Under the pieces are notes generated by a model that was not told the DNA's origin, did no database searches, and worked only from the letters and a program-made list of their open reading frames with translations. Below are positions 7,938 through 16,350 of a DNA stretch of 64,000 nucleotides, piece by piece (position 1 is the stretch's first letter; every line of letters begins with the position of its first letter). The DNA is from Hwanghaeella sp965227365 (GTDB lineage: Bacteria; Pseudomonadota; Alphaproteobacteria; UBA8366; Aestuariispiraceae): the NCBI RefSeq assembly GCF_965227365.1, contig NZ_OZ245754.1, positions 4,526,001 to 4,590,000 on the forward strand, in the 5' to 3' direction. Both the position numbers and the translations under genes were made by a program.

Positions 7938-8540
7938 TCAGTGGCGCAGCGCCGGGGCCGGCGCGCGATCCGTTCCTTCGATCACGGTATCGAGCCAATG
8001 GTTCATCCGGTCGACCTCCGCGTGCAGGAAACCCTCATCTCCGACCGCCGCCACCAGGGTGGAGACACCCTGGCTGAGGGCCAGGAGATGCATGGCCAGC
8101 GCGTCGGCATCCTCCGCACGCCCAAGGCGCTCGAACTGTCTTCGCAGCCAGGTTCGAAACAGCGAGAGAACACGACAGGCGCCCGGCTGGGCGGCATGAC
8201 CCAGCTTGACCAATTCGGTCGTCATCGTGCCAACCGGGCAGCCGAACCGGATGATATCGCCCTTGTTGGCGATCAATAGCTCTATGAAACAGCGGATGCG
8301 GTCGGCGGGCGTGGCGCCCGCCGACTCCCAATCGCTCAACATCGCCTCGGTCTTGCCGAGGCGGGCCTCTATCACCGCGTCCAGGATCTGATCCTTGGTC
8401 TTGAAGTGGTAATAGAAATTGCCACGAGAGATTTGCACGTCGCGCGCGATATCCGAGAAGGAGGTATGTTCGAAACCGTGCTGGTAGAACAGCCGGTCCG
8501 CCGCCTCGACGATCTGATCGCGTGTCGATTTGCTTTCCAT
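7938..8540 (-). CDS. TetR family transcriptional regulator
   Basis: 200-aa repressor with an N-terminal TetR helix-turn-helix (RDQIVEAADRLFYQHGFEHT, then DIARDVQISRGNFYYHFKTK). The C-terminal sensing domain includes RFGCPVGTMTTEL and GACRVLSLF, giving three cysteines that could sense electrophiles. It follows the old yellow enzyme gene by 30 bp. The two palindromes upstream of that gene are likely its operators, so it probably represses its own operon, as NemR does. Redox sensing by the cysteines is inference. Confidence 0.93.
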   Translation of the reverse strand: MESKSTRDQIVEAADRLFYQHGFEHTSFSDIARDVQISRGNFYYHFKTKDQILDAVIEARLGKTEAMLSDWESAGATPADRIRCFIELLIANKGDIIRFGCPVGTMTTELVKLGHAAQPGACRVLSLFRTWLRRQFERLGRAEDADALAMHLLALSQGVSTLVAAVGDEGFLHAEVDRMNHWLDTVIEGTDRAPAPALRH

Positions 8541-8570
8541 GGCAAGGCGCCCTTGTTGCCCGCGCGGCGG

Positions 8571-9662
8571 TCAGGCCGCCGCCGATTGCGGATCGCTGTA
8601 AACGGGATAGTCCGTATAGCCGATTTCCGACCCCCCGTAGAATGTCGAGAAATCCACATTGTTCAACGGCAGATCCAACCGATAGCGGCGGACAAGGTCG
8701 GGATTGGCGAGGAACGGAATGCCGAAGGCGACCAAATCGGCCTGTCCACGCTCCAGCACGGCCGTGGCGGTATCCTTGTCGTAGCCGTTATTCGCGATAT
8801 AGGTCCCGTCATATGCCGCGCGCAAAGTTGCATAGTCGATGGAGCGGGTCTTCTTCATCATGTCGCCTTCCAGGATGTGCAGAAAGGCGAGGCCTCGTCC
8901 GTTCAGTTGCGTGATGAAATAGGTGAAATGCCCGGCAGGATCGGAATCCGACATGTCGTTGAAGCTGTTTTCCGGGGTCAGGCGCAAGCCGATCCGGTGC
9001 GCCGGCCAGACTGTGGCGACGGCGTCGAGGATTTCATTCAACAAGCGCATGCGGTTCTCCACCGAACCGCCATAGGCGTCCGTGCGCCGGTTCGACCCGT
9101 CCCGAAGGAACTGATCGATCAGATAACCGTTCGCGCCATGGATCTCGACGCCGTCGAATCCGGCCTGCTTGGCTCTTTCCGCAGCCTGCCTGAACTGGTC
9201 AACGACGCCGGCGATTTCCGACGTTTCAAGCGCCCGCGGCGTGACATAGTCCATCATGCCCTCCGGGGTGATCGCCTGTCCTTCCGGACGGATCGCCGAG
9301 GGCGCGACCGGCGCCACTTCGCCGGGCTGCATGATGGGATGGGAAATTCGGCCGACATGCTGCAACTGGGCGAAGATCTTTCCGCCCGCGGAATGAACCG
9401 CATTGTTGACCCGCAGCCAGCCCGCGGTCTGGGCATCCGTGAACAGGTTCGGCGTCCCCGGATAGCCAACGGCCTGCGCTGAAACCGGGGAAGATTCGGC
9501 GATGATAAGACCGGCGCCGGCACGTTGGCTGTAATAGGTCGCCATTGCGGGCGTCGCCACGCCCTCGGGATCGGCCCGGTTGCGGGTCATCGGCGCCATC
9601 ACCATCCGGTTGGCGAGGGTCAGGTCACCCAATTGAACTGTCTCGAAAAGGTTTGCGGGCAC
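8571..9662 (-). CDS. alkene reductase, old yellow enzyme family (NemA-like)
   Basis: FMN-dependent NAD(P)H oxidoreductase that reduces activated C=C bonds such as enals, N-ethylmaleimide or nitro compounds. Family motifs: LANRMVMAPMTRNRAD near the N-terminus, QLQHVGRIS, the active-site and flavin segment IHGANGYLIDQFLRDGSN then RTDAYGGS, and a C-terminal FMN-phosphate region. The GTG start at 9662 is chosen because an AAGGAGG ribosome site lies about 6 nt upstream and the protein then begins V/MPANLFETVQLG. The longer frame to 9713 runs into the operator palindromes. First gene of the operon with tetR, yciI-like and tag. 363 aa, normal for the family. Confidence 0.93.
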   Translation of the reverse strand: MPANLFETVQLGDLTLANRMVMAPMTRNRADPEGVATPAMATYYSQRAGAGLIIAESSPVSAQAVGYPGTPNLFTDAQTAGWLRVNNAVHSAGGKIFAQLQHVGRISHPIMQPGEVAPVAPSAIRPEGQAITPEGMMDYVTPRALETSEIAGVVDQFRQAAERAKQAGFDGVEIHGANGYLIDQFLRDGSNRRTDAYGGSVENRMRLLNEILDAVATVWPAHRIGLRLTPENSFNDMSDSDPAGHFTYFITQLNGRGLAFLHILEGDMMKKTRSIDYATLRAAYDGTYIANNGYDKDTATAVLERGQADLVAFGIPFLANPDLVRRYRLDLPLNNVDFSTFYGGSEIGYTDYPVYSDPQSAAA

Positions 9663-9692
9663 GGCGGCCTCCTTCACATGCTGACTCTGAAT

Positions 9693-9734
9693 TAGGACGA
9701 CTGTCCTACACACGCATTTAGGACGGCCGTCCTA
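9693..9734. promoter_or_regulatory. two tandem palindromic operators, probable TetR-family sites
   Basis: TAGGACGACTGTCCTA (9693-9708) and the perfect palindrome TAGGACGGCCGTCCTA (9719-9734) share arms TAGGAC/GTCCTA. Their starts are 26 bp apart, so they lie on nearly the same DNA face. They sit 31-72 bp upstream of the old yellow enzyme start, where a promoter would lie, and the downstream operon encodes a TetR protein. Autoregulatory binding is inference from position and symmetry. Confidence 0.8.
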
Positions 9735-9837
9735 TTCTTTCAAGAGACAGATTTCATTTTCCCGACAGCGCGCAAAAGAGTCCCAACAACCTTTGACATC
9801 GGTATGCTGCTACCTCACATGATTTTGGAGCGAGGCC

Positions 9838-10722
9838 ATGATGGAAGCGTTCAGGGATTTCGCCGCGGGTAATTTCGCCGGCGGCATCGGGCGGTTGGAA
9901 CAGAACCCGGACTGGACCGACGGCCAGAACGACCCGACCCGGCCCTATTATCTCGGCTTCCCGGGCAATATGCCCGGTTGGGGTGAAGGGGTTCTGCTTG
10001 CGTCACTCCTGAAACGGCTTGCCGTGCCCGGCAATCGGACATTCGACGTTTTCGCCGATCCCGCACTGTGCTCGCTCCTCAGCGAGGACCCCTCCTTCAA
10101 TGCAACGGCCGCCGCCGACTTTGCGACGGCGCGCGGCCAGAACGCGCGATCGCCTCTTGCGATTTTGCGCGCCGCCCTGACCGGCGACCTGCTGACCCGG
10201 CCCTTTCATCCGATCCAGATCGATGATGCCCCCAGACGCAAGAAGATCGGCATCGCCTGGGCGAGCGTCATGCGAAACGGCAACCACTTGCAGGCCAAGT
10301 CGCTGCCGTTGAACAACATGCTGCAAAGCGTCGGTTCGATGGCGAATACGGATATTCTATCCTTTCAGCGCCAAACATCCGCCGCCGAACAGGCGCAGCT
10401 GCCGGCCCCTGCCGGGATCAATCAAGTTCCCGACGCCGAGTTGAACGCGAACGATCAACTCGCCGTTGCCCGTCATATCAAGCCCCTGGACGCCATGCTG
10501 ACCATTTCCACCACCACGGCGCATATCGCCGCCGCCCTGGGGAAACCGACATTCGTGGTCGCCGCCCGGCGCAACGGACCGCAATGGTTTTGGCAAGCAC
10601 AAGGGGATCACGCCTTGGCATTGTATCCGACCGCAAGGGTATTCCTGGGCGACCTGCAACAGAATGCCGATTGGTGGCCCGCGCCGTTGCAGCAGGCCAC
10701 GGCGGAATTGAACCAGTTGTAG
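9838..10722 (+). CDS. glycosyltransferase-like protein (GT-B, family 9/TPR-linked type)
   Basis: 294-aa protein without a signal peptide. The C-terminal half resembles the nucleotide-sugar half of GT-B glycosyltransferases found in heptosyltransferases and TPR-fused flagellin or O-GlcNAc-like enzymes: RRKKIGIAWAS, then LDAMLTISTTTAHIAAALGK, PTFVV, and a terminal HALALYPTARVFLGD. The equivalent TPR region is absent; the N-terminus (FRDFAAGNFAGGIGRLEQN) may be a single remnant helical repeat. It has its own start with GGAG 7 nt upstream and stands alone between the oxidoreductase operon and tyrA. Donor and acceptor are unknown. The ATG at 9841 is an alternative start. Confidence 0.6.
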   Translation: MMEAFRDFAAGNFAGGIGRLEQNPDWTDGQNDPTRPYYLGFPGNMPGWGEGVLLASLLKRLAVPGNRTFDVFADPALCSLLSEDPSFNATAAADFATARGQNARSPLAILRAALTGDLLTRPFHPIQIDDAPRRKKIGIAWASVMRNGNHLQAKSLPLNNMLQSVGSMANTDILSFQRQTSAAEQAQLPAPAGINQVPDAELNANDQLAVARHIKPLDAMLTISTTTAHIAAALGKPTFVVAARRNGPQWFWQAQGDHALALYPTARVFLGDLQQNADWWPAPLQQATAELNQL

Positions 10723-10752
10723 GGCGAATATTGCCGCGGACCGACCCGGTGG

Positions 10753-10781
10753 TTTTCATTCATCAATCCACGCTCTATAAG
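10753..10781 (+). promoter_or_regulatory. possible sigma-70-type promoter for tyrA
   Basis: TTTTCA (10753-10758), a 17-bp spacer and TATAAG (10776-10781) precede tyrA. The predicted start would leave a leader of about 35 nt containing an AAGGA ribosome site. Only consensus similarity supports this. Confidence 0.45.
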
Positions 10782-10822
10782 CCCGTCTGTTCAAAAAACA
10801 CGGAAAAACAAGGATACGGGTC

Positions 10823-11581
10823 ATGCGTGCATCGGTGGGACTTATCGGCGTCGGGGCATTCGGCGAGTTCATGCTGCCCTATCTGCTGCCCCATTGCCGG
10901 ATCGGCGCATACGACCCCGTCCGCGACCTGGAGCCGTTGAGCGAGCGTTGGGCCGTCGTGCCCGAACCGCTCGAGGAAGTCGCCGGCAAGGATATCGTCA
11001 TCCTGGCCATGCCGGTTCAACGCATGGCGCAGGTCTGCCGGCAGATCTCGCCCTATCTGAAGCCGGGCGCCTTGGTGCTGGACGTCTGCTCGGTCAAGGA
11101 AGAGCCCATCGCCGCGATGCTGGAGAACCTGCCCGAGCATGTCGATATCGTCGGCACCCATCCGCTGTTCGGCCCGCAAACCGGTGCGAACGGCATCAGC
11201 GGCCTGCGCATCGCGCTCTGCAACGTCCGCGGCGAACGGCTGGAGTGCGTCGAGGCCTTCCTGTCCAAGGAACTGCGCCTGAAGACCATTGTCACGACGG
11301 CGGAGGAACACGACCGGCAGCTTGCCTTCGTTCAGGGACTGACCCACTTGATGTCCAAAATCGTCGTGGAAATGGACATGCCGGAACTGGATCATACGAC
11401 CGAGACCTTCGACATCATGATGAAGATGGTCGAATCGGTCCGTTACGATTCCGAGGAACTGTTCCGCGCGATCGAAAACCGCAACCGCTTCGTCGGCCGG
11501 ACGCGCGAACAATTCTTCGACGCGGCCAGAACGATCGAGGAACGCCTGGCCCGGCCCGGCCCGTCCGCAGAAGCGGATTGA
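10823..11581 (+). CDS. tyrA: prephenate dehydrogenase family protein
   Basis: NAD(P)-dependent oxidative decarboxylation of prephenate or arogenate towards tyrosine. The 252-aa protein starts with a Rossmann loop (GLIGVGAFGEFM) and contains DVCSVKEEPIAAML, the active-site GTHPLFGPQTG and the helical dimerisation half with EEHDRQLAFVQGLTHL. It is short, lacking ACT or chorismate mutase domains. Whether prephenate or arogenate is preferred cannot be told. It is followed 13 bp later by the moeB-like gene. Confidence 0.88.
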   Translation: MRASVGLIGVGAFGEFMLPYLLPHCRIGAYDPVRDLEPLSERWAVVPEPLEEVAGKDIVILAMPVQRMAQVCRQISPYLKPGALVLDVCSVKEEPIAAMLENLPEHVDIVGTHPLFGPQTGANGISGLRIALCNVRGERLECVEAFLSKELRLKTIVTTAEEHDRQLAFVQGLTHLMSKIVVEMDMPELDHTTETFDIMMKMVESVRYDSEELFRAIENRNRFVGRTREQFFDAARTIEERLARPGPSAEAD

Positions 11582-11594
11582 GGATTTCGCCTCC

Positions 11595-12377
11595 ATGGAT
11601 GACTTGTCAGACGCCGACCTGGAACGCTATGCCCGCCATGTCATCCTGGATGAGATCGGCGAGGAAGGGCAGATCGCCCTGCTGCAGTCCAAGGTCTGCA
11701 TCGTCGGCGCCGGCGGTTTGGGCAGCCCTGTCCTGATGTATCTGGCCGCCGCCGGGATCGGACGGATCGGCCTGGTGGATTTCGACGCGGTCGACCGCAC
11801 CAATCTGCAGCGGCAGATCGCGCATACGGAAGCCAGCGTCGGGATCTCGAAGGTGGAAAGCGCGGTGGCCCGCGCCCGGGCCCTCAACCCGACTATCGCG
11901 ATCGAGGCGATCGAAACCCGGCTGGACGCGGACAATGTCCAGGCGGTGATCGAACCGTATGATCTGGTGGTCGACGGGACGGATAATTACACGATCCGGG
12001 TCCTCTTGAACGACGCCTGCTATCTGGCCCGGAAACCGCTGGTCAGCGCCTCGGTCGTTCGGTTTGAAGGGCAATTATCCACCTTCAAGGCCTATGAGGG
12101 CGGGGCCTGTTATCGCTGCGTCTTCCCGGAGGCGCCGGCGGACGGCGTCGTTGCCCGCTGCGATACGGCCGGCATTCTCGGCCCCGTCGCGGGCGTGATG
12201 GGAACGCTTCAGGCGACCGAAGTGATCAAGCAGATCCTGGGCCTGGGCACAGGCATGGTCGGACGGTTGATGCTGTACGATGCGCTGGACAACGACATGC
12301 GGATGATCCGGACGCCGAAGAACCCTTCCTGTCCGCTCTGCGGCGAGACCCCGACTATTCTGCGGCCCGGGGATTGA
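11595..12377 (+). CDS. moeB: ThiF/MoeB/HesA family sulfur-carrier adenylyltransferase
   Basis: E1-like enzyme that adenylates the C-terminus of a ubiquitin-like sulfur carrier (MoaD or ThiS type). The 260-aa protein has the ATP loop VGAGGLGSPVLMYLA, the RTNLQRQIAHTEASVG arginine region, DGTDNYTIRVLLNDAC, the cysteine-containing segment RCDTAGILGPVAGVMG, and the two zinc CxxC pairs CYRC and CPLC. There is no C-terminal rhodanese domain. MoeB and ThiF roles cannot be separated without finding the partner. The 3' end overlaps the convergent MATE gene by 23 bp. Confidence 0.9.
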   Translation: MDDLSDADLERYARHVILDEIGEEGQIALLQSKVCIVGAGGLGSPVLMYLAAAGIGRIGLVDFDAVDRTNLQRQIAHTEASVGISKVESAVARARALNPTIAIEAIETRLDADNVQAVIEPYDLVVDGTDNYTIRVLLNDACYLARKPLVSASVVRFEGQLSTFKAYEGGACYRCVFPEAPADGVVARCDTAGILGPVAGVMGTLQATEVIKQILGLGTGMVGRLMLYDALDNDMRMIRTPKNPSCPLCGETPTILRPGD

Positions 12378-13755
12378 CGATGGTCTGGCTGAGCCGGATC
12401 TGACGCCGGTTCAGCATCATCCAGCGGGCGCCGAGGATCGCGCAGGAAAAGACCGAACCGATCAGCATCGCCTCGAACAATCCGACCACCCCATGCCCCA
12501 TATGGATCGCCAGGACGTAGCCGAGCGGGATCTGGACGACGAAATAGGCGGCGAAATTGAGCACGGTCGGCGTCCAGGGATCCGCCGCCGCGCGGATCGC
12601 GTGGGACAGCACGATCTGGCAGCCGTCGCAGATGACGACGTAACCGACCACGACGACACAGCCGATCAGCATCGCCACCAGCGTCGGGTCATTGGTATAA
12701 CTCAAGGCCACCCATTCGGGCTGGAATACAAGGACCCCCGTGAAGACCATCATCAGGGCGAAGGTCACGCCGACCCCGACCCATCCGGCCAGTTCCCGGT
12801 CCGGCAGATCGCGGCGGCCATGCGCGATGCCGACCCGGACGGACGTCGCGTTGGCCAGCCCCAGCGCCACCATGAAGACCAGCGCAGTGAGGTTCATGCC
12901 CATGCCGAAGGTCGCTGACGCATTGACGCCGAGCCAGCCAGCATAGATGTGCATCACGCCGAAACCGAGGCTTTCGAAACCGTGCGACAGACCGGTCGCA
13001 TAACCGTATTTCCGTTGCGTCGAAAAGGCCTGCCACCACCCCGGCCCCAGCGGGTTTCGGATACCGAATGTCTCGTGATCCTTCAGGAACCAGCAGTATA
13101 TGACCAGGAACAATGCCATGGCCGTCCGCGCGATGGAGGTTGCCAATGCCGCACCTTCGGCACCCATTTCCGGAATCGGCCCGATACCGAAGACCAGCAT
13201 CGGGTTGATCGCGACATTGAGCAGATTGGCGACGCCGATGGCGATCAGTACGGGAACCGGACGGCGCAAAGACTCCAGGAAGAACGCGCAGGTAACATAG
13301 ACCAGCGTCGGCACGAGGCTGAGGCTCATCATGAAGGTGACGCCCGCCGCGCCTCTTGCGAGACCCGGGTTTTGACCGGTGAACAGGAAGAAATCCTCGA
13401 CCGGCAGCAACAACAGGGTGAGCGCGAGGCCGCATAACAGGGCCCAGGGCAGGGAGCGCCGCCAGATCGCGCCGCATTCCTTGAATTCACCTTCCCCAAA
13501 GGCGTGGGAGACGGTCACCATGGTTCCCATCATCAGGCCGATGCCGATGACCATGAGAATTACGAAGGGGGAGGAACCGAGCGAATAATAGGCGGTTTCG
13601 TCCGCCCCGGCCCGACCGAGATAGGCGAGGTCCACGGTCATCAGAACCAGGATACCCGCACGCGAACCGATCACAGGCATGGCGAGACGAATCAATTCGC
13701 CCAAATGGCGTTTCAACCGGCCTGCCAGCCAGTCCTGATCACCCGCTTCTTGCAT
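12355..13755 (-). CDS. MATE family efflux transporter
   Basis: 466-aa inner-membrane antiporter with about 12 hydrophobic segments in two MATE halves, expected to export cationic drugs or metabolites driven by Na+ or H+. Typical features are the N-terminal LIRLAMPVIGSRAGILVLMTVD, FEGEFKECG-like loop after TM2, and the second-half ATSVRVGIAHGR. Monocistronic, convergent with moeB. The substrate is not predictable. Confidence 0.93.
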   Translation of the reverse strand: MQEAGDQDWLAGRLKRHLGELIRLAMPVIGSRAGILVLMTVDLAYLGRAGADETAYYSLGSSPFVILMVIGIGLMMGTMVTVSHAFGEGEFKECGAIWRRSLPWALLCGLALTLLLLPVEDFFLFTGQNPGLARGAAGVTFMMSLSLVPTLVYVTCAFFLESLRRPVPVLIAIGVANLLNVAINPMLVFGIGPIPEMGAEGAALATSIARTAMALFLVIYCWFLKDHETFGIRNPLGPGWWQAFSTQRKYGYATGLSHGFESLGFGVMHIYAGWLGVNASATFGMGMNLTALVFMVALGLANATSVRVGIAHGRRDLPDRELAGWVGVGVTFALMMVFTGVLVFQPEWVALSYTNDPTLVAMLIGCVVVVGYVVICDGCQIVLSHAIRAAADPWTPTVLNFAAYFVVQIPLGYVLAIHMGHGVVGLFEAMLIGSVFSCAILGARWMMLNRRQIRLSQTIVNPRAAE

Positions 13756-13892
13756 TTTTTATTCGTTCCAAAATTGGCGCTTCAGCGCCTTACCCTGTGG
13801 ACCCTTGATCGCACTCGTTGCGACGTTCCGCAAGCGCTAGTCGCAACGTTTTCACTAATATATTACTTATTCACTATTATTTTAAACTTGGA

Positions 13893-14531
13893 TCACGTGC
13901 CGGGAATCATCAAACGGCTGGATGCGATGCCGTCGAACATGAATTGCACGGCCAGGGCCGCCAGCAGGACGCCGACGACGCGGGAAATGACATTCAGGCC
14001 CGTGACACCCAGGATCTTCTGGATCCAGGACGCCACCATCAGGAATACGAAGGTAAGCCCGAGATTGGCGCAAAGGGCGCCGATCACGATGCCTTTGCGG
14101 GCCCAATCCTCACCCGCATCGGCCATCAGCAGCACAGCGGCCCCCATCGCGGCGGGCCCCGCGATCAACGGCGTCGCCAGGGGAAAGACCGAGAGGTCGG
14201 CCTTGTGGCGCGCTTCCTCGGTTTCGTCCTCGGTCGTGGAGGTGCCGCCGCTCTGCTTGCCGAAGACCATGTTGATCGACACCAGCAGCAACAGGATGCC
14301 GCCTGCCGTGCGCAGGGCCGGCAAGCCGATCCCCAATTGCGCCAGCACCGCGTTGCCGCCAAAGGCGAACAGCAGCAACAGCGCGGAACCGATCGCGACC
14401 CCCCGTACCGCCATCGCCCGCGCATGGGCGGGCGTGTGCCCCGCCGTCAGCCCGGCATACATCGCCGCGACATCGACGGGGCCGATCGTCGCGAAGAAGG
14501 TAGTGAAGGCGATGAAGGCGAGTGGATCCAA
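13893..14531 (-). CDS. MarC family integral membrane protein
   Basis: 212-aa protein with about six hydrophobic segments. The MarC/YhgN pattern is visible in FATIGPVDVAAMYAGLTAGH near the N-terminus and PLATPLIAGPAAMGAAVLLM in the middle. Members were once linked to multiple antibiotic resistance, but that is not supported and the molecular role is unknown. It ends 137 bp before the MATE gene start and follows the dehydrogenase gene by 20 bp, suggesting co-transcription with it. Confidence 0.9.
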   Translation of the reverse strand: MDPLAFIAFTTFFATIGPVDVAAMYAGLTAGHTPAHARAMAVRGVAIGSALLLLFAFGGNAVLAQLGIGLPALRTAGGILLLLVSINMVFGKQSGGTSTTEDETEEARHKADLSVFPLATPLIAGPAAMGAAVLLMADAGEDWARKGIVIGALCANLGLTFVFLMVASWIQKILGVTGLNVISRVVGVLLAALAVQFMFDGIASSRLMIPGT

Positions 14532-14551
14532 GACTTGTCCCGTGATTGCGG

Positions 14552-15535
14552 TCAGAACATCGTATCGATGACCCGGTCGCGCGGGTTATGCCCGTCGGCG
14601 AAGGTCCGGATGTTGATGATGACCTTTTCCCCCATGGCGATACGACCCTCGATCGTCGCCGACCCCATATGCGGCAGCAGCACGGCGTTGCGTAGCTTCA
14701 GCAATTTCGGGTTCACCGCCGGTTCGTGTTCATAGACGTCCAGCCCGCAGCCCGCGATCTGTTCCTGGGTCAGCGCCTCGATCAGCGCGGCTTCGTCGAT
14801 CACCTCGCCGCGGCTGGTATTGACCACATAGGCATGCGGTTTCATCAGCTGCAGACGGCGGCGGTTCAGCAGGTGGAAGGTCGCCGGCGTATGCGGGCAG
14901 TTGATGGAGATGATGTCCATATGGGCGATCATCTGGTCCAGGCTGGACCAATAGGTCGCCTCCAACTCCTCCTCCACCTGGTCGTGGACCCGGTTGCGGT
15001 TGTGATAATGGATCGACAGGCCGAACCCGCGGGCGCGCCGCGCCACCGCCTGGCCGATCCGGCCCATTCCGACGATGCCGAGGCGCTTGCCCCAAATGCG
15101 ATGGCCCAGCATCCCGGTCGGGCTCCAGCCCTTCCATTCGCCCGACCGCACCAACTGCTCGCCTTCGGTCAGGCGCCGCGGCACGGCCAGGATCAGGGCC
15201 ATGGTCATGTCGGCCGTGTCCTCGGTAAGGACATCCGGCGTATTCGTGACGATGATGTTCCGGCGCTTGCACGCCTGGAAATCGATATGGTCGACCCCCG
15301 TGCCGAAAGAGGCGATCAGCTTCAATTTGTCGCCGGCGGCATCGATCACTTCGCGGTCGATGCGGTCCGTCACCGTCGGCACGAGGACATCGGCTTCCTG
15401 GGCCGCGGCAATCAGTTCCTCGCGGCTCAAGGCTTCATCGTCCAGATTCAGCCGGCAGTCGAACAGTTCCATCATCCGCGTTTCGATGATGTCGGGCAAT
15501 TTTCGGGTCACGATGACGCGTGGTCTCTGGCTCAT
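14552..15535 (-). CDS. D-isomer 2-hydroxyacid dehydrogenase (glyoxylate/hydroxypyruvate reductase type)
   Basis: NAD(P)H-dependent reductase of 2-oxo acids. The 327-aa protein has the conserved FGTGVDHIDFQACKRRNI segment, the nucleotide loop LGIVGMGRIGQAVARRA, the catalytic Arg in NTSRGEVIDEAAL, the Glu in GLDVYEHEP, and the catalytic His in LLPHMGSAT. Closest by pattern to the GyaR/D-glycerate dehydrogenase group; the exact substrate is inferred only. The leader carries a hairpin followed by T residues just upstream of the start. Confidence 0.9.
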   Translation of the reverse strand: MSQRPRVIVTRKLPDIIETRMMELFDCRLNLDDEALSREELIAAAQEADVLVPTVTDRIDREVIDAAGDKLKLIASFGTGVDHIDFQACKRRNIIVTNTPDVLTEDTADMTMALILAVPRRLTEGEQLVRSGEWKGWSPTGMLGHRIWGKRLGIVGMGRIGQAVARRARGFGLSIHYHNRNRVHDQVEEELEATYWSSLDQMIAHMDIISINCPHTPATFHLLNRRRLQLMKPHAYVVNTSRGEVIDEAALIEALTQEQIAGCGLDVYEHEPAVNPKLLKLRNAVLLPHMGSATIEGRIAMGEKVIINIRTFADGHNPRDRVIDTMF

Positions 15536-15564
15536 CCCGCACTCACACTTTATGCATTTTCGTT

Positions 15565-15583
15565 AAAACGGGGTCTCACCCCG
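15565..15583 (-). terminator. hairpin plus T-tract in the leader of the dehydrogenase gene
   Basis: On the minus strand CGGGGT-GAG-ACCCCG is followed directly by TTTT, an intrinsic-terminator shape. It ends 30 bp before the dehydrogenase ATG at 15535, and the only gene upstream faces the other way. It is therefore more likely an attenuator or leader element than the end of another transcript. Confidence 0.5.
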
Positions 15584-15755
15584 GCGCGATTCGGTTCTGT
15601 CATACCGCGCGACACGCAATTTTGCACCGTCTTTCGGCAAGACTTTCAGGCTTTCGCAAAGACTTGCGACAGTTTTGGCGCTAGGCCCTTGCCGCGCCAA
15701 GGCGACGCAGGGTATCCGATTCCATGACGTCACAAAAATCAGTGGATCGAGGAAC

Positions 15756-16250
15756 ATGAAAGCAAAACTGCTTTTGTCTTGTCTCGTCGTGGCTGGCGTC
15801 GCGGCAACGGCACCGGTCCAAGCGCAATCGGCCTCCAGCGGACAACCGATCCCCCGGTTCGTCACCCTGAACGCCGACGAGGTCAACATGCGGAGCGGAC
15901 CCGGCGTCCGGTATCCGGTGGAATGGGTCTATCAGCGGCGCTACATGCCGCTGGAGGTGATCGCCGAACACGACACCTGGCGGAAAGTTCGGGACGTGGA
16001 AGGCACCGAGGGGTGGATCCATCGCGCCATGTTGTCCAGCCGGCGCGGCATCGTCGTCGCGGCGGATGAGATCATCATGCGGCGGGAACCGGACGACGAC
16101 GCCCCCGTTACTGCGCGGCTGGCCGGCGGCATGGTCGCGGTGGTCGAGAAATGCGACGCGGCCTGGTGCGAGGTCAAAACCAACGGCTACGAAGGTTGGG
16201 TCGCCCGCGAGCATGTCTGGGGCCTGTACGACAGCGAAGTGATCAACTGA
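15756..16250 (+). CDS. exported SH3-domain protein
   Basis: 164-aa periplasmic protein. The start at 15756 gives a clear signal peptide (MKAKLLLSCLVVAGVAATAP, cleavage near AQA/Q). Two bacterial SH3 repeats follow: LNADEVNMRSGPGVRYPVEW, then WRKVRDVEGTEGWIHRAML, and a second from VAADEIIMRREPDDDAPV to NGYEGWVAREHVWG. Such proteins often bind cell-wall peptides or assist amidases; no catalytic domain is present. The DUF1058-type double SH3 form is common in alphaproteobacteria, with unknown detailed function. An intrinsic terminator follows. Confidence 0.9.
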   Translation: MKAKLLLSCLVVAGVAATAPVQAQSASSGQPIPRFVTLNADEVNMRSGPGVRYPVEWVYQRRYMPLEVIAEHDTWRKVRDVEGTEGWIHRAMLSSRRGIVVAADEIIMRREPDDDAPVTARLAGGMVAVVEKCDAAWCEVKTNGYEGWVAREHVWGLYDSEVIN

Positions 16251-16296
16251 TCTTCGTTGGGTGAGGCACGTCCGACCCACCCACGCGCAAAAAGAG

Positions 16297-16330
16297 AAAG
16301 GCCAGCGGGGGCGAACCCGGCCGGCCTTTT
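16297..16330 (+). terminator. intrinsic terminator after the SH3 protein gene
   Basis: AAAGGCC (16297-16303) pairs with GGCCTTT (16323-16329), with GGG/CCC pairing inside and T residues at the end. It lies between the plus-strand SH3 gene and the convergent DUF3501 gene, and its A/T flanks on both sides could serve both directions. Confidence 0.75.
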
Positions 16331-16350
16331 CCAAACTATCCGGATGAGGC

